DNA of 64,000 nucleotides, taken from positions 16,670 to 80,669 of the forward strand of contig CACDSY010000005.1 of NCBI GenBank assembly GCA_902555585.1. Reading direction: 5' to 3'. Made by a program: the position numbers and the translations under genes. Source of the DNA: an uncultured Pelagibacteraceae bacterium (GTDB taxonomy: Bacteria; Pseudomonadota; Alphaproteobacteria; Pelagibacterales; Pelagibacteraceae). The stretch's first letter is position 1. Every line of letters starts with the position of its first letter. A model generated the notes under the pieces. It was not told the DNA's origin, ran no database searches, and was given only the letters and a program-made list of their open reading frames with translations. Of this stretch, positions 50,235 through 58,346 are shown in pieces.

Positions 50235-51155
50235 TTATTTACTTTTATTTTCTTTTTTACCCCAGCTAGACTCATTTTTTTTTTCACCATCTTTAATGGG
50301 TTTAATTTTTCCATTTGGTCTTACTTTTTTTAATCCTTCTGCAACTACTATGTCACCCTCTTTTAAACCAGATTCCACTTCTAGATATCCTTTGTTTCTG
50401 TTGCCAACTTTAACTTCAACTCTGTTAGTTACATTCTCTTTATCTACTTTATAAATATAAACTTTATTACCTTCCAAGATTACACTTGTATCTGGTATGC
50501 CTAACGAAATTCTTTCATTATATTTAATTGTTACCTCCATTAAAGCACCAGGCAAAATCTCAGAATTCGTATTTTGCATTTTAACTCTTAGTCTTAAAGA
50601 TCTATTACTAACATCAATTTTACTGGCCAAAGAATCTACTTTACCTTTATATATTTTATCCTTATTTCCAGAAAATTTTATATCAACACCTAGTCCTTTT
50701 TTTACAAATGGTGCAAATATTTCTGGAACATCAACATCAATAAATAAAAAAGATGCATCTTCAATATCTATTACAACAGAGCTTTCAGAAACATTTATAT
50801 CGTCCGAAAAGTTTCTTTTACCAATTACTCCATCGAATGGTGCTGTTATAGTTCTATTTTTTAATTTAGCGACTACATCACCGGATTTAACGCTCGTATT
50901 ATATTTTATATTCTCTAGAATTTCATATTTTTCAATATTGTATGACTGTGTTTTAATTGGAACTGCTGTTCCAAAAGTTTCAATGATATTTTGAAATTTT
51001 CTTTGCTCAACTGTTTTAACTATAATACCTGGTGGGGGTCTTTTACTAAATTTTTTTTTAAAATGGTTTCCAATCATTGTTCGAGCAATAATTACACTTG
51101 CAATAACTAGAAAAAAAATTACTATTATTGATGTTATTTTCGTAGATCTTTTCAT
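50235..51155 (-). CDS. RND periplasmic adaptor (membrane fusion) protein lacking the helical hairpin
   Basis: 306-residue adaptor with one N-terminal membrane anchor (about 7-27). The lipoyl half-motifs are joined directly: SGDVVAKLKNRTITAPFDGVIG (residues 91-112), where most adaptors insert 60-100 residues of coiled-coil hairpin. A beta-barrel domain (LFIDVDVPE...GKVDSLASKID) and membrane-proximal domain (GLKEGDIVVAEGLKKVRPNGKI) follow. A Lys/Glu-rich tail ends the protein. It pairs with the RND pump; the usual contact with a TolC tube is absent. Confidence 0.87.
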   Translation of the reverse strand: MKRSTKITSIIVIFFLVIASVIIARTMIGNHFKKKFSKRPPPGIIVKTVEQRKFQNIIETFGTAVPIKTQSYNIEKYEILENIKYNTSVKSGDVVAKLKNRTITAPFDGVIGKRNFSDDINVSESSVVIDIEDASFLFIDVDVPEIFAPFVKKGLGVDIKFSGNKDKIYKGKVDSLASKIDVSNRSLRLRVKMQNTNSEILPGALMEVTIKYNERISLGIPDTSVILEGNKVYIYKVDKENVTNRVEVKVGNRNKGYLEVESGLKEGDIVVAEGLKKVRPNGKIKPIKDGEKKNESSWGKKENKSK

Positions 51156-51157
51156 TT

Positions 51158-51973
51158 TTATAATCTTCCATATTCAGCCCATGAACCATCATAAACTGTA
51201 GGAGAATATGTATTATTTACAAGGGAATATGCAAGACCTAAAACGCATGCTGTTATACCAGATCCGCATGAAAAAACTCTTTTGTCATCATTTAAATCAA
51301 TGATTTCCCTGAATTTTTCTGAGATCTCATTAACATTTTTAAAAGTATTGTTTGAGGTATTTATAATTTCTTTAAATGGAAGACATACAGAGTTTGGAAT
51401 AGATCCACTTCTAACATTCTTCCTAGGATCAGGAACACTCCCATCAAATCTTTCCTTACTTCTTGCATCTATAACTGTGAAATTTTTTTGTTCAATGTTT
51501 TCATTTATTTCAAGAATACTTTTTACCAGATTTTTATTTTCTGTTGCTCTGTAGGTTGAGTTGTTTAAAATTGTTTTTTCACTTGTTATTTTTCTATTTT
51601 CAATTAGCCATTTTTTTAAACCACCGTCTAAAACACTTACTAGTTGTTTATCATGACCAAAATAAATAAAATTGTACCAACCTCTACATGAACTTAAAAC
51701 ATCTGAGTTATCATAAATTACAATTCTATCAGTATTCGATATGCCCATTGCTGATACTATTTCTTCCCATTTTTCTTTTGAAGGAAGCATGTGAGGTAAA
51801 TCTGTATCTTGATCCGAATTTTTGTCTAAGTCAAAAAAAATTGCACCAGGAATATGATTTTTAGAATATTCCTCTTCAGGATTTCTATCAATCCCTGGCA
51901 TATGCCATGAGCAGTCAATTATTTTGACGTCATTTAAATTATTTTCCAACCAATCTGATGTAACAAGTGACAT
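51158..51973 (-). CDS. sseA: 3-mercaptopyruvate sulfurtransferase
   Basis: Two-domain rhodanese-fold enzyme of 271 residues. The inactive N-terminal domain includes DCSWHMPG and HIPGAIFFDLD. The C-terminal domain has the active Cys236 in CGSGITA, the motif that separates mercaptopyruvate sulfurtransferases from thiosulfate ones. It lies between msrA and the RND adaptor with 1-2 base gaps, so the minus-strand run msrA-sseA-adaptor-pump is likely one transcript. Confidence 0.92.
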   Translation of the reverse strand: MSLVTSDWLENNLNDVKIIDCSWHMPGIDRNPEEEYSKNHIPGAIFFDLDKNSDQDTDLPHMLPSKEKWEEIVSAMGISNTDRIVIYDNSDVLSSCRGWYNFIYFGHDKQLVSVLDGGLKKWLIENRKITSEKTILNNSTYRATENKNLVKSILEINENIEQKNFTVIDARSKERFDGSVPDPRKNVRSGSIPNSVCLPFKEIINTSNNTFKNVNEISEKFREIIDLNDDKRVFSCGSGITACVLGLAYSLVNNTYSPTVYDGSWAEYGRL

Positions 51974-51974
51974 T

Positions 51975-52418
51975 CTATCTTTTTTCTAGATACTTCTGAT
52001 GATACTCTTCAGCAGTGCAGTAATTTTTCAACTCAGATAGCTTAGTTACAACTTTTCCAGATAACCTTAAATTTTCCTCATTTATTATTTTTTGCGCAAT
52101 ATTTTTTTGCTCATCATTAAGATAGAATATCTCACTTCTGTATTGTGTTCCAAAATCAGGACCTTGGGAGTTTAATGTAGTTGGATCATGAAATTCAAAA
52201 AATTTCTTAATTATTTGCTCGTATGTAATAACTTTTGGATCAAATTCTAATTTTACAGCCTCCGCATGATTAGTTGTTCCTGAACAAACTTCTCTGTAGT
52301 TTGTATTTTGAGTGTTTCCTCCACAATATCCAACTTCTGTTCTGTAGATGCCATGTAATTGTCCATATTTTTTTTCTGGACCCCAGAAACATCCCAAAGC
52401 TAAGACTGCTATTTCCAT
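51975..52418 (-). CDS. msrA: Peptide methionine sulfoxide reductase A
   Basis: Repairs S-methionine sulfoxide in proteins. 147 residues with the active-site GCFWGPEKKYG (Cys10), GNTQNTNYREVCSG, TTNHAEAVKLEFDP, and the C-terminal NYCTAEEYHQKYL, which offers a resolving cysteine. It leads a probable unit with sseA and the RND genes. On the minus strand a TATAAC (52432-52427) stands 8 bases before the ATG, with no Shine-Dalgarno site. Confidence 0.94.
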   Translation of the reverse strand: MEIAVLALGCFWGPEKKYGQLHGIYRTEVGYCGGNTQNTNYREVCSGTTNHAEAVKLEFDPKVITYEQIIKKFFEFHDPTTLNSQGPDFGTQYRSEIFYLNDEQKNIAQKIINEENLRLSGKVVTKLSELKNYCTAEEYHQKYLEKR

Positions 52419-52426
52419 AGATTAAT

Positions 52427-52445
52427 GTTATAATAATAATATAAT
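52427..52445. promoter_or_regulatory. Back-to-back -10 elements between msrA and the DMT transporter
   Basis: The 34-base divergent gap holds TATAAC for msrA (minus, 52432-52427) and a perfect TATAAT for the DMT gene (plus, 52440-52445). Each is 7-8 bases from its ATG, consistent with leaderless starts. No clear -35 hexamer was found at the right distance for either; -35 contacts would fall inside the opposite gene. Confidence 0.4.
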
Positions 52446-52452
52446 TTAATCC

Positions 52453-53334
52453 ATGTTATCTAGAAATCAATTAGGCTTTTTGTACATGTTTCTGTCTGTG
52501 TGTGCATTTTCAATGATGGATGTGCTTGTTAAATGGTCTGAAAATTATCCTGTTGGTGAAGTTCTTTTTTTTAGAGGAATTTGCGGATTAATACCAATTT
52601 TTTTTTTAATACCAAAAGAAAACTACGCAAATTTTTATAAAACAAATCGACCTAAATTACATTTCTTTAGATGTGCTGCAGGATTAATGGCAATAGTATC
52701 TGTATTTATTGCACTAAGAAATTTACCTTTGGCAACTGTGGTGGGCATATCGTTTGCTGCGCCAATTTTTGCAACAATTTTATCTATTTTTTTTCTATCA
52801 GAAAAAATTGGTAAATATCGTTGGCTAGCAGTTTTGATCGGTTTTATAGGCGTAATAATTATTACACAACCAGGTATTTCCAATTTAAATTTTTATTATA
52901 TATACCCAATAATTTTTTGTTTAGGAATGTCATATGTGGCAATTGCAATCAGGCAGTTATCTTCATCTGAACCAGTTTGGCTTATTTCTTTTTATTTTTC
53001 AGTAGCGATATCTATTTTAGGTTTATTTACAATTCCATTTGGTTGGGTAATGCCTACATCAATAGATTTTATTCTTTTGTGTATGATTGGTTTGCTTGGA
53101 GGTATTGCTAATTTACTACTTGGACAATCTTACAAACTTTCAGAAGTTTCTTTGGTCACTCCACTTAAGTATTTAAGCTTAGTATTTGCAATTGTATTTG
53201 GTTATTTTATTTGGAATGAAATACCATCTTATAAAACTTTATTGGGTTCATTACTTGTAGTGTTATCTTCATTAATTATATTTAGAAGAGAAATCTATTT
53301 GAAAAAACCAAACTTAATTTTTAAAAATGAGTAA
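52453..53334 (+). CDS. DMT superfamily (EamA) transporter
   Basis: Inner-membrane permease of 293 residues with ten hydrophobic helices formed by two EamA repeats. FLYMFLSVCAFSMMDVLVKW, EVLFFRGICGLIP, the SFAAPIFATILSIFFLSEKIG and the second-repeat LSLVFAIVFGYFIWNEIP are typical. Substrates of such carriers range from amino acids to drugs and metabolites; none can be assigned here. It overlaps the glycosylase gene by 8 bases. Confidence 0.87.
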   Translation: MLSRNQLGFLYMFLSVCAFSMMDVLVKWSENYPVGEVLFFRGICGLIPIFFLIPKENYANFYKTNRPKLHFFRCAAGLMAIVSVFIALRNLPLATVVGISFAAPIFATILSIFFLSEKIGKYRWLAVLIGFIGVIIITQPGISNLNFYYIYPIIFCLGMSYVAIAIRQLSSSEPVWLISFYFSVAISILGLFTIPFGWVMPTSIDFILLCMIGLLGGIANLLLGQSYKLSEVSLVTPLKYLSLVFAIVFGYFIWNEIPSYKTLLGSLLVVLSSLIIFRREIYLKKPNLIFKNE

Positions 53335-53950
53335 ACCCCCGATTTATTGGTCAAAGGCAGTAAAGTTTCTTTCCAAGGATAAGATAATGAGAAAACTTAT
53401 CTCTAGATATAAAGATAAAACTTTAACAACAAGAAAAGATATCTTTTTGTCTCTTTGTAAAAGTATAATTGGACAACAGATAAGTGTTGCAGCAGCAAAT
53501 TCCGTATATTTAAAGTTTAAAAAAGAATGTAAAGGAAAGATAAATCCAAAAGTAGTTAATGTGATTAAATCGAGTCGTTTGAAAAAATGTGGTTTAAGTA
53601 GACAAAAAGTTAGAGGAATAAAAGAGTTAGCAAAAAAATTTGTAGATAAAACATTTAATCCAAGAGTTATAAAAAAAATGGGAGACGAAGAGGCAATTCT
53701 TTATTTATCCGAGTTAAGACAAATAGGTAGATGGTCTGCAGAGATGATACTACTATTTACTTACAACAGATCTAACATTTGGCCTGTTCAAGATATTGGT
53801 TTACTTAGAGCTATTTCAAATAATTATAAAAAAAGTTATTTACCTCCTATGAGCTATGTAAACCGATTGAAAAAGAGGTTTTCGCCATATTGCTCTGTTG
53901 CTACTTGGTATTTATGGCGTTCTATAGACGATGAGCCTATACAATATTAG
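53327..53950 (+). CDS. DNA-3-methyladenine glycosylase II-like (HhH-GPD) protein
   Basis: Base-excision repair glycosylase of 207 residues. The helix-hairpin-helix LSELRQIGRWSAEMILLF (about 127-144) is followed by the catalytic Asp156 in WPVQDIGLLRA, as in AlkA/MAG. SIIGQQISVAAANSVYLKF is the family start. It lacks the N-terminal TBP-like domain of E. coli AlkA, so it is a compact version. Its stop shares TTAG with the convergent DUF1330 gene. Confidence 0.88.
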   Translation: MSKPPIYWSKAVKFLSKDKIMRKLISRYKDKTLTTRKDIFLSLCKSIIGQQISVAAANSVYLKFKKECKGKINPKVVNVIKSSRLKKCGLSRQKVRGIKELAKKFVDKTFNPRVIKKMGDEEAILYLSELRQIGRWSAEMILLFTYNRSNIWPVQDIGLLRAISNNYKKSYLPPMSYVNRLKKRFSPYCSVATWYLWRSIDDEPIQY

Positions 53951-54234
53951 GTACCTTCAACTATCTGATGATGTCTCACTGCATGCCCTTTAATAACGTC
54001 TAGCGCTTCTTGATATTCAGGGGAATCATAAAATTCAATTGCTGTGTTGTAATCTGGAAATTCAACTACAGTTGTTCTAGGAGAGTTTATTCCCTCATTT
54101 GTTCTATTTTTTCCACCTCTAATTATAAATATTCCTGAGTATTTATCTGCAGCAGTCTTGGCTTTTAGAGCATATTCCTTTAATTTTTCCTCACTATTAA
54201 TTTTTTCCCACACACAAACTATGTAACCTTTCAT
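53947..54234 (-). CDS. DUF1330 family protein (copy 1)
   Basis: 95-residue ferredoxin-like alpha/beta-barrel dimer family. Conserved pattern: YIVCVWEKINSEEKLKEYA, IIRGGKN, VVEFPDYNTAIEFYDSPEYQEAL. Function unknown; the fold is shared with EthD/ABM-type monooxygenase-like proteins. It has its own promoter and an AAGGAAAG ribosome-binding site. A second DUF1330 gene lies 54 bases upstream on the same strand. Confidence 0.85.
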   Translation of the reverse strand: MKGYIVCVWEKINSEEKLKEYALKAKTAADKYSGIFIIRGGKNRTNEGINSPRTTVVEFPDYNTAIEFYDSPEYQEALDVIKGHAVRHHQIVEGT

Positions 54235-54252
54235 AACTTTCCTTTGTTTATC

Positions 54253-54280
54253 ATTATATAATCAATTTTTATTTTATCAA
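54253..54280 (-). promoter_or_regulatory. Promoter of DUF1330 copy 1
   Basis: TTGATA (54280-54275) and a perfect TATAAT (54258-54253) on the minus strand with a 16-base spacer. The predicted leader of about 12 bases contains AAGGAAAG before the ATG at 54234. It separates the expression of the two DUF1330 genes. Confidence 0.55.
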
Positions 54281-54288
54281 ATTTGTTC

Positions 54289-54579
54289 TTATTCTACTCC
54301 TTCAACAATAAACATTATTCTCTTAGTTGTAACCTCTGCATGAGTCCAAGCAGACTTATATTCAGTTGACTCATGGCATGACATAGCGTCATTGTAAGTC
54401 GGAAACTCCCATATTACAGTGCGCAAAACACTTGGGCCACTAAATGACTTTAATTTTCCACCTCTTACTACTGGTTTTCCACCATAACTTTTAATTATAG
54501 GAACAGCTATTTCTCCATATTTTTTTAAATTATCCTGGCTTGAGATTTCTAAATATAGACTTATCCAATAAGTTTTCAT
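54289..54579 (-). CDS. DUF1330 family protein (copy 2)
   Basis: 96-residue relative of the neighbouring DUF1330 protein: YWISLYLEISSQDNLKKYG, GGKPVVRGGKLKSF, VIWEFPTYNDAMSCHESTEYKSAW. The two share the VxGGK, EFPxYNxAxxxxxSxEYxxA pattern but are well diverged, so the duplication is old. An AAGGA ribosome-binding site is present. It is divergent from the phosphoribosyltransferase gene. Function unknown. Confidence 0.84.
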   Translation of the reverse strand: MKTYWISLYLEISSQDNLKKYGEIAVPIIKSYGGKPVVRGGKLKSFSGPSVLRTVIWEFPTYNDAMSCHESTEYKSAWTHAEVTTKRIMFIVEGVE

Positions 54580-54622
54580 ATTTATCCTTTTTTAATATTT
54601 TTATTTATGATACCAAATTTTT

Positions 54623-55147
54623 ATGGCTGATAAATTAATAATTACTTATGAAGAATATAAAAAGGTCGTAGAAAAACTTGCTTTAGAAATTGAAAAAAAA
54701 TATCAGCCAACAGTATTAGTTGGTATCATGAGAGGTGCAGCTCCAATTATAGATATTTTATCTAGAATTTTTAAATTACCCACCGCTTATGTTGTAATTC
54801 AAAGTTACTCCGGTGATACGGTTCAAGATAAACAAGGGGAGCTAGTATTTGCAAGAGATATAAGTGCAATTGCAACTAATGAAGATTTTAAAAATGTACT
54901 GTTAGTAGACGATCTATCAGACACAGGACTAACCTTAAATAAAAGTATTGAGTGGCTAAAAGAATATGAACCTGTTAAGGACCACATAAGTGAAATTAAA
55001 ACAGCGTGTCTTTGGAAAAAAAAATCTTCCACTTTTACACCTGACTTCTGTCCAATTTTATTAGATAATGATCCATGGATTGTTCAACCATCAGAGTATT
55101 ATGATGAAATTGATATAGATGGTTTGAAAAAAAAGTATTCTAAATAA
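54623..55147 (+). CDS. Purine phosphoribosyltransferase (hypoxanthine/xanthine/guanine type)
   Basis: Type I phosphoribosyltransferase of 174 residues. The PRPP-binding motif is LLVDDLSDTGLT (93-104), the pyrophosphate loop GIMRGAAPI (34-42), and the C-terminal PWIVQPSEY resembles bacterial and archaeal hypoxanthine/xanthine enzymes. Which base it prefers cannot be decided by eye. It converges on a BMP-type nucleoside ABC transporter, with a shared terminator between, which supports purine salvage. TATGAT lies 11 bases before the ATG, with no Shine-Dalgarno site. Confidence 0.86.
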   Translation: MADKLIITYEEYKKVVEKLALEIEKKYQPTVLVGIMRGAAPIIDILSRIFKLPTAYVVIQSYSGDTVQDKQGELVFARDISAIATNEDFKNVLLVDDLSDTGLTLNKSIEWLKEYEPVKDHISEIKTACLWKKKSSTFTPDFCPILLDNDPWIVQPSEYYDEIDIDGLKKKYSK

Positions 55148-55149
55148 AA

Positions 55150-55173
55150 AAAGGCCAGACAAAGCTGGCCTTT
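55150..55173. terminator. Bidirectional intrinsic terminator
   Basis: A 9-bp GC-containing stem AAAGGCCAG / CTGGCCTTT (55150-55158 and 55165-55173) with loop ACAAAG. On the minus strand the stem is followed by a T-run (complement of 55146-55152), so it best serves the BMP operon; on the plus strand it can end the phosphoribosyltransferase transcript. It lies in the 50-base convergent gap. Confidence 0.85.
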
Positions 55174-55197
55174 ATTCTAATCTTTTGATAAAATTTC

Positions 55198-56262
55198 TTA
55201 CTGTGGAATGTCTCCTTCTACTCCTTTTACGTAAACATTCATTCCAGCTAGCATTCCATCGTCAGCTACAGCACCTTCGGCTACAAGAATGTTTCCTTTT
55301 TGATCATAAATTGGACCAGTAAATGAGTGAGCTTTTCCTGAAGCTAAGTCTTTTTGAAGCTGTTCTACTTCTTTCACTAAATCACTCCCCATTGCAGAAT
55401 TATATGGTGCCATTGCTACCATTCCTTCTTTTAATCCATGCCAAGTATCTTGTTGTTTCCAAGTGCCATCTCTTGCTGCAATTGATCTTTCTACATAGTA
55501 AGGCGCCCAATCATCTATAATTGACGTTAATATGGATTTTGGAGCGAATCTTTGCATATCACTTGCTTGACCAAAAGACCAAACTCCTGCTTTTTCAGCA
55601 ACTTGTACCGGAGCAGTACTGTCAGTATGTTGCATAATTATATCTGCACCTTGATCAATCAAAGCTTGAGCTGCTTCAGACTCTTTTCCTGGATCATACC
55701 AAGTAAAAACCCAAACAATTTTTGTTTTAATATCTGGATTTACTTTTTGCGCAGCTAATGTCATTGCATTAATACCTCTTATAACTTCAGGAATTGGAAA
55801 AGAAGCAATGTATCCGATAGTGTTCGTTTTTGTCATTTTGCCAGCCATGTGTCCTAACAAAGTTCTTCCTTCGTAAAATCTTGCAGAATAAGTAGAAACA
55901 TTTGAATGCTCTCTTTTGTAACCAGTTGCATGTTCAAATTTTACATTTGGAAAATCTTTAGCAACCTTGTTTGTTGGATCCATGTATCCAAAACTAGTAG
56001 TGAATATAAGATCATGACCAGATTGAGCCAGTTGTCTTATCACTCTTTCAGCATCCGCACCTTCAGGTACACTTTCTACATAAGTTGTTTTTATTCCAGC
56101 TGCTTCTACTGCTTTTCTTCCCTCATCGTGTTGGTATGTCCACCCATGGTCCCCAGTTGGACCAACGTAAACGAAACCAACTTTAAAATCTGCATTTGCA
56201 TTTATACTCAAGCCAAGTAAAAACAATACAGAAATTAAACCTCTTAAAAATAATTTATACAT
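55198..56262 (-). CDS. BMP family ABC transporter substrate-binding protein
   Basis: Periplasmic binding protein of 354 residues in the basic membrane protein / PnrA family, which binds purine nucleosides or related compounds. The signal peptide (about 1-24, LISVLFLLGLSINANA) has no lipobox, so it is soluble. FKVGFVYVGPTGDHGWTYQHDEGRK and DLIFTTSFGYMDP are family motifs. It is the last gene of the transporter unit, separated by 88 bases and with its own AAAGGGGA ribosome-binding site, which suggests extra expression. Confidence 0.9.
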   Translation of the reverse strand: MYKLFLRGLISVLFLLGLSINANADFKVGFVYVGPTGDHGWTYQHDEGRKAVEAAGIKTTYVESVPEGADAERVIRQLAQSGHDLIFTTSFGYMDPTNKVAKDFPNVKFEHATGYKREHSNVSTYSARFYEGRTLLGHMAGKMTKTNTIGYIASFPIPEVIRGINAMTLAAQKVNPDIKTKIVWVFTWYDPGKESEAAQALIDQGADIIMQHTDSTAPVQVAEKAGVWSFGQASDMQRFAPKSILTSIIDDWAPYYVERSIAARDGTWKQQDTWHGLKEGMVAMAPYNSAMGSDLVKEVEQLQKDLASGKAHSFTGPIYDQKGNILVAEGAVADDGMLAGMNVYVKGVEGDIPQ

Positions 56263-56350
56263 TTGATTTCCCCTTTAAATTTAATTTTGTGATACTACAA
56301 ACTAATCAATATTCTAATAAAAAAAAATATTTATTTTGGAATAGCTAACA

Positions 56351-57283
56351 TCACTTTTCCTTATAGAAGATTTGTCCCAGCGAAGTTGGTGTATTTAGTT
56401 TTATTTTTCTACTATCACGAGAAATTACAACTAAAACTATTATTGTCATGATATACGGCAATGCACTTAGTAATTGAACTGGAATTCTTAAACCAACTGC
56501 CTGCATATGCAGTTGTAAAATTGTAATTCCACCAAAGATTAATGCACCGATAAGAACTTTTATTGGACTCCATGTTGCAAAAACTACTAAAGCTAGCGCA
56601 ATCCATCCTCTACCCCCTGTCATATTCTCGATCCATTGGGGAGTGTATATTAATGATAGGTATGCACCTGCCAATCCACACATTGCGCCTCCATAAAGAA
56701 TGCAACTATATCTTACTAATGTAACATTAATTCCTTGATTAGAGGCTGAAGTTGGTGAATCCCCAACGGCTCTGATAATTAAACCAGTTTTAGTCTTCTT
56801 CAAAAAATAGTTTGTTAAAAAAGGTAATCCAAATGCAAAATATAATATAATTGAATGACCAAAGAATATGGGACCCAAAAAAGGAATACTTTCTTTTAAA
56901 TTAAGAAATAATAACGGAAATTCCTTTCCTGGAATTCCAACAAAATTCTTACCTATCATTGCTGACATTCCAATACCAAAGATAGTTAACGCTAGACCTG
57001 TGGCAACATGATTTGTAAGGAGTGATTGGGTAAGTAATCCAAAAATCAAAGAGATAATTAAGCCTGAAAACATGGAACCTATAACTGCAAAAAATAAATT
57101 ATCAGTCACCACCATTAAAGCAAATCCAGAAATTGCACCAATGATCATCATTCCTTCTACCCCAAGATTTAAAACCCCAGATCTCTCTGTTATTAATTCC
57201 CCAGATGCAGCAAGTATTAATGGAACAGATGATGCCATGATGGCACCAATTAAAATACCTATAAAATTTAAATCAAAGCTCAT
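56351..57283 (-). CDS. ABC transporter permease (nucleoside type, second subunit)
   Basis: Inner-membrane permease of 310 residues in the branched-chain/nucleoside (BPD_transp_2) family with about nine hydrophobic helices. Typical segments: ASSVPLILAASGELITERSGVLNLGVEGMM and NLGIALTIFGIGMSAMIGK-like core, plus RAVGDSPTSASNQGINV. It pairs with the upstream permease (11-base overlap) to form the heterodimeric channel, fed by the BMP binding protein. Confidence 0.9.
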   Translation of the reverse strand: MSFDLNFIGILIGAIMASSVPLILAASGELITERSGVLNLGVEGMMIIGAISGFALMVVTDNLFFAVIGSMFSGLIISLIFGLLTQSLLTNHVATGLALTIFGIGMSAMIGKNFVGIPGKEFPLLFLNLKESIPFLGPIFFGHSIILYFAFGLPFLTNYFLKKTKTGLIIRAVGDSPTSASNQGINVTLVRYSCILYGGAMCGLAGAYLSLIYTPQWIENMTGGRGWIALALVVFATWSPIKVLIGALIFGGITILQLHMQAVGLRIPVQLLSALPYIMTIIVLVVISRDSRKIKLNTPTSLGQIFYKEK

Positions 57284-58346
57284 TTTTTTTTAAACGTAAA
57301 AATTTTATTTTAAAAAATAACAAATAATCAGACCCAAGAAGAAAAAATAAAATCATTCCTTGAAATACTTGACCTGTATATTTTGGTACTTGTAAAAATA
57401 TCTGAGCTGTTTCTGCTCCTAAATAAGTTAGCGCAACAATTAAAGATGCAAATATGATACCAACTGGATTTAGTCTTCCTAAAAAAGCAACAATTATTGC
57501 TGTGAAGCCGTAATCAGGAGAAATGTTTCTATGTAATTGTCCTATTGGTCCTGTTATCTCACCTACACCTGCAAGACCGGCACATGCTCCACTAATCATA
57601 AAAACAATAATAATCATTGTCTTACCTTTATACCCTGCATATTTTGCAGTTTTTAAACTTAACCCTGAAACTTTTATTTGAAAACCTAAATAAGTTTTGT
57701 ACAATATAAGCCAGCTTAAGAAGACATTGATGAGAGTAATAAATATTCCAGCATGAATTCTTAAACCGTCAAATAAAATTGGCATTCTTGCAGTCTTACT
57801 AAATTGTCTTGTTTCCGGAAAATTAAAACCTTCGGGATTGCTCCAAGGACCAACAACTAAATAATCTAATAATAATTTTGCAACATAAACCAGCATTAAG
57901 CTGACCAAAATTTCATTAGTATTAAAATATGTTTTTAAAATTGCTGGTATCATTGCAAATAACATTCCACCAATTGCTCCAGATAAAATAATTATTGGTA
58001 AAACGTAAAAACCATCATGATTATAAAATAACAAAGCAACTCCGCCTCCGACTATTCCACCAAAAATAAGCTGACCTTCTGCACCAATATTCCAATTATT
58101 ACTTTTAAAACAAAAAGATAAACCTATCGCTATTAAACAAAGTGGCGTAGCTTTTACCAAAAGTTCACTTAATCCGTATAAATCTGAAATGGGGGTAATA
58201 AAAAAAAATTTTAAAGCTTCAATAGGATTAAACCCCAAAATATAAAAAATAATCCCACCGCCAAATAATGTGAGAAAAATGGCTAAAACCGGTGTTAAAA
58301 AGTAAATTGATCGAGATACATCGTTACGCTTTTCAATTTTAATCAA
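57273..58346 (-). CDS. ABC transporter permease (nucleoside type, first subunit)
   Basis: Permease of 357 residues, BPD_transp_2 family. Segments ATPLCLIAIGLSFCFKSNNWNIGAEGQLIFGG, the NTNEILVSLMLVYVAKLLLDY motif, and GYKGKTMIIIVFMISGACAGLAGVGEI are characteristic of YufP/NupP-type nucleoside permeases. It overlaps the ATPase gene by 8 bases and the second permease by 11, so all three are translated together. Confidence 0.9.
   Translation of the reverse strand: MIKIEKRNDVSRSIYFLTPVLAIFLTLFGGGIIFYILGFNPIEALKFFFITPISDLYGLSELLVKATPLCLIAIGLSFCFKSNNWNIGAEGQLIFGGIVGGGVALLFYNHDGFYVLPIIILSGAIGGMLFAMIPAILKTYFNTNEILVSLMLVYVAKLLLDYLVVGPWSNPEGFNFPETRQFSKTARMPILFDGLRIHAGIFITLINVFLSWLILYKTYLGFQIKVSGLSLKTAKYAGYKGKTMIIIVFMISGACAGLAGVGEITGPIGQLHRNISPDYGFTAIIVAFLGRLNPVGIIFASLIVALTYLGAETAQIFLQVPKYTGQVFQGMILFFLLGSDYLLFFKIKFLRLKKNEL

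Noticed and set aside
50497..50994. 165-codon plus-strand open frame inside the RND adaptor gene
   Set aside because: It is antisense to a clear adaptor gene, has low-complexity composition and no recognisable domain; the same holds for similar frames at 47709-48119, 17623-17988 and 2627-3088.
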